Shown here: positions 30,978 to 39,772 of the stretch, one piece after another
Layout of the letters: every line of letters begins with the position of its first letter
How positions within the stretch are numbered: position 1 is the stretch's first letter
Assembly (NCBI GenBank): GCA_029719485.1
Contig: CP120722.1
Location: 3,596,001-3,660,000 of the forward strand
Direction of reading: 5' to 3'
Origin: Kiritimatiellota bacterium B12222
Lineage (GTDB): Bacteria; Verrucomicrobiota; Kiritimatiellia; SS1-B-03-39; UBA6053
Length of the DNA stretch: 64,000 bases
Position numbers and translations under genes: made by a program
Notes under the pieces: generated by a model
What the model was told of the DNA's origin: nothing
What the model saw: the letters and a program-made list of their open reading frames with translations, nothing else
Database searches by the model: none

Positions 30978-32150
30978 TCACCTTGCTTTATGGTTTCGGA
31001 TGGCTGTAGGTGTCAGTCCTGTCTCCCGTTTCACTTCCCGACACAAATGCGCCTGATCGGAAAAACCACAATGAAAAGCCACTTCCGCCAATGAAATTTC
31101 GTTTTCCAAAAGCAAATTTTCAGCTATGGCAATGCGTGCACTTCGAATTTCTGTTGAAATACTCCGATCCAATTGCGCCATAAAATGCCGATCCAAAGTT
31201 CGTCGATTAATTCCCAAACTTTTGGCCACCTGTTCGGGCGTGGGAATATTATCTGAGGCATGCCAAATCAGATCCATCGCCTGCGCCACAAAGGAACCCG
31301 GACGCCCAATGCGTCGACTGCTCCGCCGCATGCGAACCTCGGAGGAGGAAATCACCACCTCCTCATTTTCTTCACCAGAATGCGCAATAAGTGCATGCAA
31401 TTTTTTCGCGGCCAACCAGCCCATTTCTTCATAGCCCAAATCCATTGAGGTTAAAGCCGGGGTAACCGATTCACAAAAAGCACTGTCATTGCCACAGCCC
31501 ATTAAGAGAAAATCATGTCCCGCCCGACGACCCACCCGGTTCGCGGCCATCATGATCCTGTTCGCATATGCATCATCCGCACAAATAATACCGACACCAT
31601 ACGGTTGACCCCGCAGCCATTCCGCCAAATGCTCAAACTGCTGGTAAAGGGGCACCGTCAGCTCTTCATCCTGCCCCCCTCCTAAATATGCCTCACAAGG
31701 GACGCCATATATCTGGGCTTGCATCAAAATATGTCGACCAAACTCCCGGTGATCATGTTTACGTTCATTCCTAGATCCCACCAAAGCCAAGCGGGTAATG
31801 CCCTGTTGCACAAAATGCGTCACCGCCTCTTTGGCCATTTTTTCATAATCCAGAATCACGGTACTGGTAAAATCAGGTCGCGGGGAATACCCCACCAATA
31901 CCGTCGGCACCTGACGCTTTAGAATTTCCGGCAACATCCTGGCCTTCGGCACCCCCGTAATCTGACCGATCACTTTGGGTTGAAAATCTTCAAACCCATG
32001 CAATCCAACATAATATTGAGGCAAAATAATTTCCCAAGCGGTGTGTTGCCGTACATAAGCCCGAATCCCCTTCAACACCGTGTTCAAAAAAGGGCGATCC
32101 CTGATCACAAATGGCACACTGATGACCTGAGCAGAAACAGATTTAGGCAT
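30978..32150 (-). CDS. XylR-like AraC-family regulator with LacI-type sensor domain
   Basis: The N-terminal part (to about residue 280) is a periplasmic-binding-protein fold like that of LacI regulators and XylR (ALVGSRNERKHDHREFG; GVGIICADDAYANRIM). The C-terminal 100 residues are an AraC DNA-binding domain with two helix-turn-helix motifs (LGINRRTLDRHFMAQL; VAFHCGFSDQAHLCREVKR). Such proteins switch sugar-catabolic genes on binding a sugar. ATG at 32150 is preferred over an upstream TTG (32186), because homologues start close to the sensor domain. No sugar operon is adjacent, so its target is unknown. Confidence 0.88.
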   Translation of the reverse strand: MPKSVSAQVISVPFVIRDRPFLNTVLKGIRAYVRQHTAWEIILPQYYVGLHGFEDFQPKVIGQITGVPKARMLPEILKRQVPTVLVGYSPRPDFTSTVILDYEKMAKEAVTHFVQQGITRLALVGSRNERKHDHREFGRHILMQAQIYGVPCEAYLGGGQDEELTVPLYQQFEHLAEWLRGQPYGVGIICADDAYANRIMMAANRVGRRAGHDFLLMGCGNDSAFCESVTPALTSMDLGYEEMGWLAAKKLHALIAHSGEENEEVVISSSEVRMRRSSRRIGRPGSFVAQAMDLIWHASDNIPTPEQVAKSLGINRRTLDRHFMAQLDRSISTEIRSARIAIAENLLLENEISLAEVAFHCGFSDQAHLCREVKRETGLTPTAIRNHKAR

Positions 32151-32198
32151 GTCTAAAATCACTAAACTTTTTGAAGAGTTCAACAAGCAAAAACCAAG

Positions 32199-32376
32199 GT
32201 AGCTGTCGGCATTCAGGCCACAGCAAAATGTAGCTGTAGGCGTTTACGCCACAGGCCAAAACCCGAGCCCATCATCTCCGGTCTGGGCCGTAAACGGCGC
32301 CAGCTACAGTTTTCGCCACAGGCCAGAACCCGAACCCATTATCTCCGGTCTGGGCCGTAAACGGCGCCAGCTACAG
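32199..32376. repeat. REP/BIME cluster upstream of the transposase
   Basis: One divergent GTAG-footed palindrome at 32199 is followed by a full unit (GTAG at 32230, inverted half ending at 32309). A truncated unit follows, which keeps only the tail of the first palindrome and an inverted half at 32347-32376. The basic palindrome is GGCGTTTACGCC. The inverted half is GCCGTAAACGGC with CTAC (GTAG on the other strand) at its foot. Confidence 0.85.
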
Positions 32377-32447
32377 TTTCTCCACAGACCGGAGCCCAAA
32401 CTCCATCATTTCCGGCCTAGTATTTTCTTCAAAAAAATTCCCCTTTT

Positions 32448-33155
32448 TTGCGGAAAACTTCGGAAGCTCTGCTTTCGGGTAGTATGAGCACACCTCTTAC
32501 CTTCCGTCCCTATCAACCTTCAGCTTCTGATATCGTCTATCGGGATAAGCTTCCCCACCGTTCCCGAAAAGGGAGAACGATATTTATTACTTGGCGTTTG
32601 TCAGACAGCCTACCTCCATTGGCGGTATTGGAGGAAAGCATTCGTCAGGCCCAAGGTCGCTGGTTGGCAAAGGAAAATCTGCATCTTTGTCCTTGGTCTC
32701 AGGATGTGGAGAAAATACTGAAACACCAAGATCCCGAGAAACAGCTGGCATATCGACGGGTCTCCTTTCGGGTGCGGGAACAGTTTGCCGCCAAGAAACT
32801 AGGATCCTGTGTGCTGGGACAGCAAGCCGCAGTGGAGGCGCTACGACAGGCCATTTTCGAGGAAGAAAAGTGGGGGAGCGGAATTGGGGACTTAGTGGTT
32901 TGTTATAATCATGTGCATCTATTAATGGTTCCTGACGGAGAAGGAGACTTGCAGCAACCCATGCAACGAATCAAAGGGAGAGCTTCAAGGTATTTGGGAC
33001 TTGCCGGACTTGTGAACCTTCCCAAACCAATATGGCAGCGCTCGTGGTTTGATCATGTAGTGCGAAACCAACACAAGCTGGCGCGAATTCGCAAGTATAT
33101 TGCGGATCATCCAGTACCTTGTCGGGATGCGTATTATAAGGGTGTGTGGACGTAG
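32448..33155 (+). CDS. REP-associated tyrosine transposase (RAYT)
   Basis: The product (235 residues, or 223 from a second ATG at 32484) is a Y1-type single-strand nuclease relative. It contains TIFITWRLSDSLPP, the HUH-like metal motif in CYNHVHLLMVPDG, the tyrosine-bearing helix in GRASRYLGLAG, and the family ending SWFDHVVRNQHKLARIRKYI with ADHPV. RAYTs are single-copy relatives of IS200/IS605 transposases that recognise REP hairpins with a GTAG foot and are not flanked by IS ends. Exactly such repeats lie on both sides. The stop codon TAG (33153-33155) is part of the first downstream REP foot. Confidence 0.92.
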   Translation: MRKTSEALLSGSMSTPLTFRPYQPSASDIVYRDKLPHRSRKGRTIFITWRLSDSLPPLAVLEESIRQAQGRWLAKENLHLCPWSQDVEKILKHQDPEKQLAYRRVSFRVREQFAAKKLGSCVLGQQAAVEALRQAIFEEEKWGSGIGDLVVCYNHVHLLMVPDGEGDLQQPMQRIKGRASRYLGLAGLVNLPKPIWQRSWFDHVVRNQHKLARIRKYIADHPVPCRDAYYKGVWT

Positions 33156-33910
33156 CTGTAGGCGTTTACGCCACAGGCCAGAACCCAAACCCATTATCTC
33201 CGGTCTGGGCCGTAAACGGCGCCAGCTACAGTTTCTCTACAGCAAAACGTAGCTGTAGGCGTTTACGCCACAGGCCAAAACCCGCGCCCATCATCTCCGG
33301 TCTGGGCCGCAAACGGCGCCAGCTACAGTTTCTCCACAGCAAAACGTAGCTGTCGGCGTTTACGCCACAGGCCAAAACCCGAGCCCATCATCTCCGGTCT
33401 GGGCCGTATACGACACCAGCTCCAGTTTCTCCACAGCAAAACGTAGCTGTAGGCGTTTACGCCACAGGCCAGAACCCGAGCCCATCATCTCCGGTCTGGG
33501 CCGTATACGACACCAGCTCCAGTTTCTCCACAGCAAAACGTAGCTGTAGGCGTTTACGCCACAGGCCAGAACCCGAGCCCATCATCTCCAGTCTGGGCCG
33601 TATACGACACCAGCTACAGTTTCTCCAAAGCAAAACGTAGCTGTCGGCGTTTACGCCACAGGCCAAAACCCAAACCCATTATCTCCGGTCTGGGCCGTAA
33701 ACGGCGCCAGCTACAGTTTCTCCACAGCAAAACGTAGCTGTAGGCGTTTACGCCACAGGCCAGAACCCAAACCCATTATCTCCGGTCTGGGCCGTAAACG
33801 GCGCCAGCTACAGTTTCTCCACAGCAAAACGTAGCTGTCGGCGTTTACGCCACAGGCCAAAACCCGAGCCCATCATCTCCGGTCTGGGCCGTAAACGGCG
33901 CCAGCTACAG
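33152..33910. repeat. Eight-unit REP array with an exact 97-bp period
   Basis: Units start with GTAG at 33152, 33249, 33346, 33443, 33540, 33637, 33734 and 33831, so the spacing is 97 in every case. Each unit has a forward palindrome (GTAGCTGT then a GGCGTTTACGCC hairpin), a 22-base linker, an inverted palindrome ending AGCTACAG, and a 17-base joint (TTTCTCCACAGCAAAAC in most). Variants occur: TAGG or TCGG in the first half, linkers with CCCAAACCCATTATC or CCCGAGCCCATCATC, and inverted halves with GTAAACGGC or GTATACGAC. In units 3 and 4 the foot is AGCTCCAG, which has lost GTAG. Confidence 0.95.
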
Positions 33911-33942
33911 TTCACGCCTCAGGCCTGAAACCAATAAACTCC

Positions 33943-34419
33943 TCAGACATCATCAGGAGGAAACAAATCTCCCAAGGTTGGTCGTTTACCCTGAGGGGAT
34001 GGACGGGGACGCCGGGGAGCATTGGGTCTGTCGAGAATAGAACGCACAAACTCACCCGCACTTTCTACCCGACATCCCTGCGAAGCTGCATGGGTAAGAA
34101 TCGCCCGGTCATTGGAAACGATCCACAACGTGGACGGTTCCAAATGACGGGAAGCCAGAGATTCGATCAAGGCATCAGCGGATTGACCTGATTTGGAATA
34201 CACCACATTCAAAAAATCGGGGAACTGCATATCCCGCTCCACCCGCTCTCCCCTGCCGTCAAACACCACGTGCATACAATCTGCAGGCTGCGGATTTAAC
34301 GCCATTAAATCCCTCAACAACTGCTCCCGATGTATGCGTAGCTGATCAGCATCGGCAAATCCCCCCGCATGTCGTACATGCAAAATACTGTATCCATCCA
34401 TCACCAGTTCAATTGCCAT
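33943..34419 (-). CDS. NYN-domain (YacP-like) ribonuclease-type protein
   Basis: The 158-residue protein opens with ELVMDGYSILHVRH, the NYN/PIN-fold start with its first metal-binding aspartate. It continues with HVVFDGRGE, SADALIESLA and LWIVSNDRAIL, supplying the further acidic residues of the active site. This matches the YacP/Rae1-type NYN family (PF05991-like), which includes ribosome-associated mRNA endonucleases. The C-terminus is a basic, proline-rich tail. A GAGG ribosome-binding site lies upstream. It lies between two REP copies and has no operon partner. Confidence 0.85.
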   Translation of the reverse strand: MAIELVMDGYSILHVRHAGGFADADQLRIHREQLLRDLMALNPQPADCMHVVFDGRGERVERDMQFPDFLNVVYSKSGQSADALIESLASRHLEPSTLWIVSNDRAILTHAASQGCRVESAGEFVRSILDRPNAPRRPRPSPQGKRPTLGDLFPPDDV

Positions 34420-34573
34420 AACGCATCCTCACTTATTTAAGCCCTTCCAAAGAGATGGAGAAGGCTGATATGAATGGTCCTTCTTCATGGCAAAAAGTTT
34501 TTATATTATGATAAGAAGCAAAACTTATGAAGTTTTGCACAAAAAATGGATCTTTTTTAAAAAAAAGACAACT

Positions 34574-34653
34574 GTAGCTGTCGGCGTTTACGCCACAGGC
34601 CGGAACCCGCGCTCATCATCTCCGGTCTGGGCCGTATACGACACCAGCTACAG
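34574..34653. repeat. Single BIME-like REP unit between the NYN gene and prmA
   Basis: One complete unit (GTAGCTGTCGGC forward half, linker CGGAACCCGCGCTCATCATC, inverted half with GTATACGACACC and AGCTACAG) is detached from the main array by about 660 bases. It ends 13 bases before the prmA stop codon, so it lies just beyond the 3' end of that gene. Confidence 0.88.
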
Positions 34654-34666
34654 TTCAGGCAACCAG

Positions 34667-35542
34667 CTACACTTTCGAACAATCCAACAACATCCCGCAC
34701 CATTCGTGGTCGGCTTCGCAGACTTTTTCCACTGCACCCAACTGACCAAAAATCGTGGCCACCGCATCGGCTTCGATGGTGCGAATCCCGGAGAGGATCA
34801 TGGTGCCGGAACAAGCCCGCACCAATTTGGGTGCCAACTCCATCAAGAGTCCGCCATATAAATTTGCGGCCAACAACGGATAGGTCTGATCAAACCAGGT
34901 GCGGGTGAGATCTTTCACTTCCAAAGTCACACCCTCCGTGACCCCATTAAGTACTAAATTTTCTGCGGCCTGTTCTAAGGCCATCTCGTCAAAATCCACC
35001 GCCAAAATATTATCCCAACCAAACTTGCGGGCAGCAATCGACAAAATCGCAGAGCCACAACCCGCATCCAACATGCTCTCAGGTTTAAATCCTTCGGCAT
35101 GCAAACGATCAATCATGCTCAGACAAAAATTTGTGGTAAAATGATTTCCGGTACCAAAACTGAGGCCGGGATTAATCAAAATCACTTCCCTACCCTCAGG
35201 CACCTCTTCTTTGCCCTGCAACCATTCAGGTAAAATGAAAAGAGATTTCCCTACCGTTACCGGCTTGAAATGGTGTTGCCAAAACGTGGTCCAATCTTTG
35301 GCTCCACAATGCCGCACCTCGGCTTCCACGTCAGGATGCACATCTTTGAGCGCATACATGGTGAGATTCGCTTGGGTGGAGTCTTCAAAATAAGCCTCCA
35401 GCCAAATGATCGCTTGGTCCACCATCTCAATCTCTACGGGAGAGGTATCCGTGGCATTTTCCAACCATAAGGTCAGGGTTTCCGCTTCAGCGGGGTTTCG
35501 AGCAGGTACAGATAAAATCCAAACATCAGCAGGTTCACTCAT
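34667..35542 (-). CDS. prmA: Ribosomal protein L11 methyltransferase
   Basis: PrmA trimethylates ribosomal protein L11 with S-adenosylmethionine in the cytoplasm. The 291-residue product shows LSFGTGNHFTT (the PrmA-type G-T-G-x-H-x-T-T loop), then motif I MLDAGCGSAILSIAA and LAVDFDEMALEQAAENL. Length is normal. Its ATG overlaps the stop of the upstream AsmA-like gene (ATGA), so the two are translationally coupled. Confidence 0.92.
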   Translation of the reverse strand: MSEPADVWILSVPARNPAEAETLTLWLENATDTSPVEIEMVDQAIIWLEAYFEDSTQANLTMYALKDVHPDVEAEVRHCGAKDWTTFWQHHFKPVTVGKSLFILPEWLQGKEEVPEGREVILINPGLSFGTGNHFTTNFCLSMIDRLHAEGFKPESMLDAGCGSAILSIAARKFGWDNILAVDFDEMALEQAAENLVLNGVTEGVTLEVKDLTRTWFDQTYPLLAANLYGGLLMELAPKLVRACSGTMILSGIRTIEADAVATIFGQLGAVEKVCEADHEWCGMLLDCSKV

Positions 35543-38004
35543 TTTCCAAATAACTCCTTAGGTAAATTTTTAGGTTGCCAACTCGGATCATCGATAGTGC
35601 CCGTCAATTGCACTTCAATCAATTTCCGAATAGGCCATAACAGCAGCTTTAGTGCATCCGACAGAATGCCGCCACTAAACAACTGAACTTTCAAATCAGC
35701 CGAAATTTTTTCCCCCGCAAAGCGATAGCTCCCATCCCCCGCTATCGACAACAACTTCCCTTCCAAAAATAAATTATTCGACTTCACCCAGCCATCCGCC
35801 ACCGTAAAATCAGCACTAAAATCACTTTGGCTGGCATATCCAAATCCGCTCACCACTTTACTCAAAATATTACTCAAGCCCAATAACAAGGGAATGCGAA
35901 ACAACGTTCCTTCTGAAATGTTGATGGAACCCTTCCCCGCATATGAGAGACTACGGGGATCTTCCGGCGTATCAAATATGTTCCCCGTAAGATTCACAGT
36001 AAAACTCAAATCACCACTATAAGGTGTATCCTCCAAATCAGTGGCCTGCGTAATCACTTTAAATAAATCCATGTCTTTTAAATTCAAAATCAGGTCAAAT
36101 TTTGCATCTGATGAAAAGGTATCCCGGGTACGGAAACTGGCAGTCATCCCGCCACCTTCAACCGCGGCCTTGATGTCTGGAATTTCAATAATATCTCGAT
36201 CACCCATGATCGAACCGCTTAACTCATTAAAGCCCAACCAATGGTACACCAAATCCTGAAAAGAAAACGTACCGGTAAAATCGTGTTGGTGCTGACCACT
36301 CAAATCTATAAATCCATGCCCCGCGATTTTACAGTCCCCTTTAAAGTGAAGAGACTGCATGTATTTAGAAACCTTTGGCCCTATCAGTGCCACGACATCC
36401 GGGAGATGAAAGGTGCTGAGAATATCAAAACGGCATCCTTTAAACCCTTTGGTAAAATGAAGAGAGCCTTCTAAAAGCTCTTTTCCCCTTGTCGCTCGCG
36501 CATCCCAAATATCCAATACTCCCTTTTCGTAGGTCACTTGTGCACTCACAGTATTAAAATAACTTCCCCGCCACAGGATATCTTTTCCGGAAGCTTTCAC
36601 TTTCAGCTCTAACTCACTGCCCTTATTTTCCTTATACACATAGATGTTAAACTCAGGAGGCACTCCACGGCATTCCCATTCGCGTAACAACCTTTCAGAC
36701 GTACCATCCAAAAGAGATACCGCAATGTCAGGATAAAAACTCCCTTCTAAATCGATTAAAATAAGGTGGTTCTCAAAATTGAGTCCCACATTGCCCTTCA
36801 CAGGTCCCTCGCCTTTACCTTTCCCTACCCGTCCCACGATATTCGATAATTTCAAATCCGATCCATCTAAGGCCAAATCCAATTCGATTTGAGGGAAAAA
36901 GGCATCCCGATAAAACCCATTCTCCGCATAAAAATGACCGCTTAACTTGTTCCCAGGTTTCGAAAAAGGATTGGGCCCTACCTGAAGGGTGAAATCACAG
37001 CGATCTTCCAAACGTAACTGTAGCCAATCCAACAAATGACCCAGCGAAAAAGGAGCAAGCGCCTCCAAACCAAAACGGCGCAAGGAATTTTTCACATCAA
37101 CATCGTACACCTTTTGTTCAAAATCAACATTCACCTGACCTTGAATCATACGTTGCTCATTTTCGACAACTTTAAAATCTTCCACCACCAAATGTGGATT
37201 CTGGTAATGGGCTTTCACAGCTATTTCTTGAAAGACAAATCCCCGGTGAACGCCTTTTCCTTTGTGATCCACCTGCAGATCAACCCGCAAACTTTTCCCC
37301 TGCGCCTCCTCCACTTGCGACAAAGCGACATGAACCACAGGAGAGTCATCAAACTGAAAGTTCTCCAAAAAACCAATGATTTTGGCACTACTCTTAGCAA
37401 TGTCTTTGATGAGTTGTTCCGGAGTCCTTTTCGGAGTAACAGGCGTTTCTTCGGGTGGAGGCTCCCCCTGCTTCAAATAGACCGATAAATCAATAGCCCC
37501 GACCACGTCGAGATCCAAATGATTCAGCTCACCGCTTCCATTCTGAATCGTAAGGATTTCTCCTGCATACCCAAACTTCACGTTCAAATCATCCACATCG
37601 ACCTCTTGATCTGTCACCAAATCCTTGGCCCAACTCCCGAGGTTGGTGCTGAGCTGACCTGAATCAATTTCCAACTCACCCACCCATTCGCCATGTTTGA
37701 ATCGATGCCAAAGATCCGCATCCACCCACAACGTATCCGCGGTAAACAACGGAGTAACCAGATCCCGCTTTGTATAAAGTTTGAGTTCAGTAAGCTCTAA
37801 ACCACTCCACGGACGGAAGGAAACGACAGCGGCATCGACCTCCACAGGCAAATCCATTTTAAGAGAAAGGATGGGCTGAATCCATTTCCCCGGCACGCCC
37901 ACAGCAATCCACCCTCCTATTCCTAAGAGGACAATCAAAATCAAAAATAGGAATTTCCGAAAAAGTTTTTTTCGTTTTTTCCGGGGCGGCTTTGATACGT
38001 TCAC
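35539..38004 (-). CDS. AsmA-like envelope protein
   Basis: The 821-residue protein has a very basic N-terminus (KPPRKKRKKLFRK), one membrane helix (about 16-35) and a long periplasmic beta-rich body. It ends with an AsmA-type C-terminal region (LFSGGILSDALKLLLWPIRK, GTIDDPSWQPKNLP). AsmA/TamB-like proteins form grooves that carry lipids between the membranes. The start is GTG. It lies downstream of the DUF4340 gene, with 15 bases between, and its stop overlaps prmA, which suggests one long leftward transcript. Confidence 0.8.
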   Translation of the reverse strand: MNVSKPPRKKRKKLFRKFLFLILIVLLGIGGWIAVGVPGKWIQPILSLKMDLPVEVDAAVVSFRPWSGLELTELKLYTKRDLVTPLFTADTLWVDADLWHRFKHGEWVGELEIDSGQLSTNLGSWAKDLVTDQEVDVDDLNVKFGYAGEILTIQNGSGELNHLDLDVVGAIDLSVYLKQGEPPPEETPVTPKRTPEQLIKDIAKSSAKIIGFLENFQFDDSPVVHVALSQVEEAQGKSLRVDLQVDHKGKGVHRGFVFQEIAVKAHYQNPHLVVEDFKVVENEQRMIQGQVNVDFEQKVYDVDVKNSLRRFGLEALAPFSLGHLLDWLQLRLEDRCDFTLQVGPNPFSKPGNKLSGHFYAENGFYRDAFFPQIELDLALDGSDLKLSNIVGRVGKGKGEGPVKGNVGLNFENHLILIDLEGSFYPDIAVSLLDGTSERLLREWECRGVPPEFNIYVYKENKGSELELKVKASGKDILWRGSYFNTVSAQVTYEKGVLDIWDARATRGKELLEGSLHFTKGFKGCRFDILSTFHLPDVVALIGPKVSKYMQSLHFKGDCKIAGHGFIDLSGQHQHDFTGTFSFQDLVYHWLGFNELSGSIMGDRDIIEIPDIKAAVEGGGMTASFRTRDTFSSDAKFDLILNLKDMDLFKVITQATDLEDTPYSGDLSFTVNLTGNIFDTPEDPRSLSYAGKGSINISEGTLFRIPLLLGLSNILSKVVSGFGYASQSDFSADFTVADGWVKSNNLFLEGKLLSIAGDGSYRFAGEKISADLKVQLFSGGILSDALKLLLWPIRKLIEVQLTGTIDDPSWQPKNLPKELFGK

Positions 38005-38019
38005 AACCTACAAATAACG

Positions 38020-39771
38020 CTATTCTGTGGAAAGTACAGGATTTTGCAAACTCGACATCCACGCAGCAGGCAATTCAAACACCAAGTTCTGTCCTTGCAG
38101 TATGCCCATGACCCGTCCGTCCTCTTTCCTTTGTGAAACCAACAAGGTTCGATTGGCAGGTTGCTCACCTCCCAAACCAATGGAAATACGGAGATCGGGT
38201 TGATCCAATCCGTAAGTGGACAACTCCTGAGGATTCAATTCTACCAAATTTTGGGCCGTTAATGTCGAAAACGCTTCCAACAATTCATTCAATATTTCTT
38301 GGTCAATCTGTTGCCCGTCCTGTTGTGATTTCCATGTAGCCTCAGGAGATTCACGTGAGACCACCATCGTTTGAGTCGCATTGACCACACTCATACGCAC
38401 CGCTTGTTCCGGATCGTATGACAAAACTTGACGAGATAAATATGGCAACACATCCACGGGACTAAACCGAACCAAATCAGGAACCACTTGTAACAAGCCC
38501 TCCTCTCCCTCTTTCCGCACCAAGGCCCGACCCGGAGTAGCACCAGTAGCCAATACACTGAAGTCGACCCTTTCAGTTTTGCCCTCAAGATTTACGGCAG
38601 AAAAAGAAACCTCAATTTTCGAAGCTTCTCCAGAGTCCGTATCTAAAAATTGTTCAACCCGGGCATCCGTCCACGTTTTGACCATATTGTGAATACGGAT
38701 GGCTGACGCCTTCATACTGACAGGCTCTACCACCCGCCATTGATCGTCCACTTTCTCCAACCGTAACAAACTTTCGTCTTGTTGAAGCTGAATGCTCGAA
38801 ATGGTGGCAGGATCCAAAGTCATCAAACGCCGGTCTCGCAATGACGACACTTGAGTTTGAGACAAGTTCCGCATACCTTTTGAAATTTTAACCAAGCCTT
38901 CCTGACCTGTAATACGAGCATATACCATATCGGGTTCTACCGGCACATTCCCCCCCACCACAATTTCAACCGGCACCTTCGAATTTGCAGACCACATCCG
39001 CAACACTTGTTCTGATTTAGCAAAGTCTGTGAGCTGTTCTTGGCTGGGATCATTCACTGCCCCATCAATACGTGCCTGCAATAACTTTTGTAAAAGTTGA
39101 AAAACTTTTTCCTGATCCGCTTGGGTTTTAATCGGTTTATTAAAATACCACATCCCCTCACGATTTTCCAAACGCAGGGTTTCGGCTCCGATCAAATCCA
39201 AAGCCTGAATTTCCTGCATATTCAGAGGAAACAGCGTTTTCTCACGGAATAAAAAGGCATCTTGAGGCAACACATCTAATAAATCCGAGGAAATCTTCAT
39301 GATATTCTGAGAAGACTCTTCTTTGACATATACCCAATTTTCCATCGGACTGGGATCCCCCACGTGATATTCACGCACCTGACCGTTCGCTTCCAGTGTG
39401 ACCACCAACTGAGGGACAGAAAGGCCAAAATCTGCCAAGGTCTTTTCACGATCCCGCATGTCTGCCGGAGTAATAAACTCCCCTTTTTCAAGCGTTTTAA
39501 AGCGGGCCAACATTTGCTCGACCGATGGCGTACTGGCTCGCGCCCCTTTCGGATGCTTCATTTCCCAGCCTTGCTCTGTCTTAAACAAATCAATTTGGTA
39601 GCTCGGAGTTTGAATACCGATGCCCGACACAAACGAAATCGGTAAGTCAAAGGCCTGCCGTTCCAAAGCCTGTTGCTCTTGTGTAGACAATTGATGAATT
39701 TCAAAAAACCAAATGTAGGCACCTAAACCCAGAACCACCAAGAATAGAAAAATTGTTTTCGAAACTTTCAT
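38020..39771 (-). CDS. DUF4340 protein of a GldG-type export cluster
   Basis: After a membrane anchor (TIFLFLVVLGLGAYIWFFEI) the product has repeats of the DUF4340 type: LADFGLSVPQLVVTLEANG and, near the C-terminus, LSTYGLDQPDLRISIGLGG, each followed by a second beta-unit. DUF4340 proteins regularly accompany the GldA/F/G-like ABC systems and are presumed periplasmic partners. The ATG at 39771 is chosen over the longer frame (39801) because GGAGGAG lies 9 bases upstream and the ATG directly follows the stop of the gene before it. Confidence 0.85.
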   Translation of the reverse strand: MKVSKTIFLFLVVLGLGAYIWFFEIHQLSTQEQQALERQAFDLPISFVSGIGIQTPSYQIDLFKTEQGWEMKHPKGARASTPSVEQMLARFKTLEKGEFITPADMRDREKTLADFGLSVPQLVVTLEANGQVREYHVGDPSPMENWVYVKEESSQNIMKISSDLLDVLPQDAFLFREKTLFPLNMQEIQALDLIGAETLRLENREGMWYFNKPIKTQADQEKVFQLLQKLLQARIDGAVNDPSQEQLTDFAKSEQVLRMWSANSKVPVEIVVGGNVPVEPDMVYARITGQEGLVKISKGMRNLSQTQVSSLRDRRLMTLDPATISSIQLQQDESLLRLEKVDDQWRVVEPVSMKASAIRIHNMVKTWTDARVEQFLDTDSGEASKIEVSFSAVNLEGKTERVDFSVLATGATPGRALVRKEGEEGLLQVVPDLVRFSPVDVLPYLSRQVLSYDPEQAVRMSVVNATQTMVVSRESPEATWKSQQDGQQIDQEILNELLEAFSTLTAQNLVELNPQELSTYGLDQPDLRISIGLGGEQPANRTLLVSQRKEDGRVMGILQGQNLVFELPAAWMSSLQNPVLSTE

Positions 39772-39772
39772 C

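Noticed and set aside
32448..33155. The transposase as an IS200/IS605 element
   Set aside because: No element ends and no TnpB are present. The C-terminus and surrounding GTAG-footed repeats fit a RAYT.
33146..33666. Open frames on both strands inside the repeat array
   Set aside because: They arise from reading through the repeats. Their peptides are themselves repetitive and have no start signals.
33152..33910. The 97-bp array as a CRISPR
   Set aside because: There are no unique spacers. The entire unit is repeated, each unit is two palindromes, and no cas gene is nearby; a RAYT gene adjoins it.
34487..34861. Rightward frame of 124 codons
   Set aside because: It crosses a REP unit and the end of prmA on the other strand, so it is a shadow.
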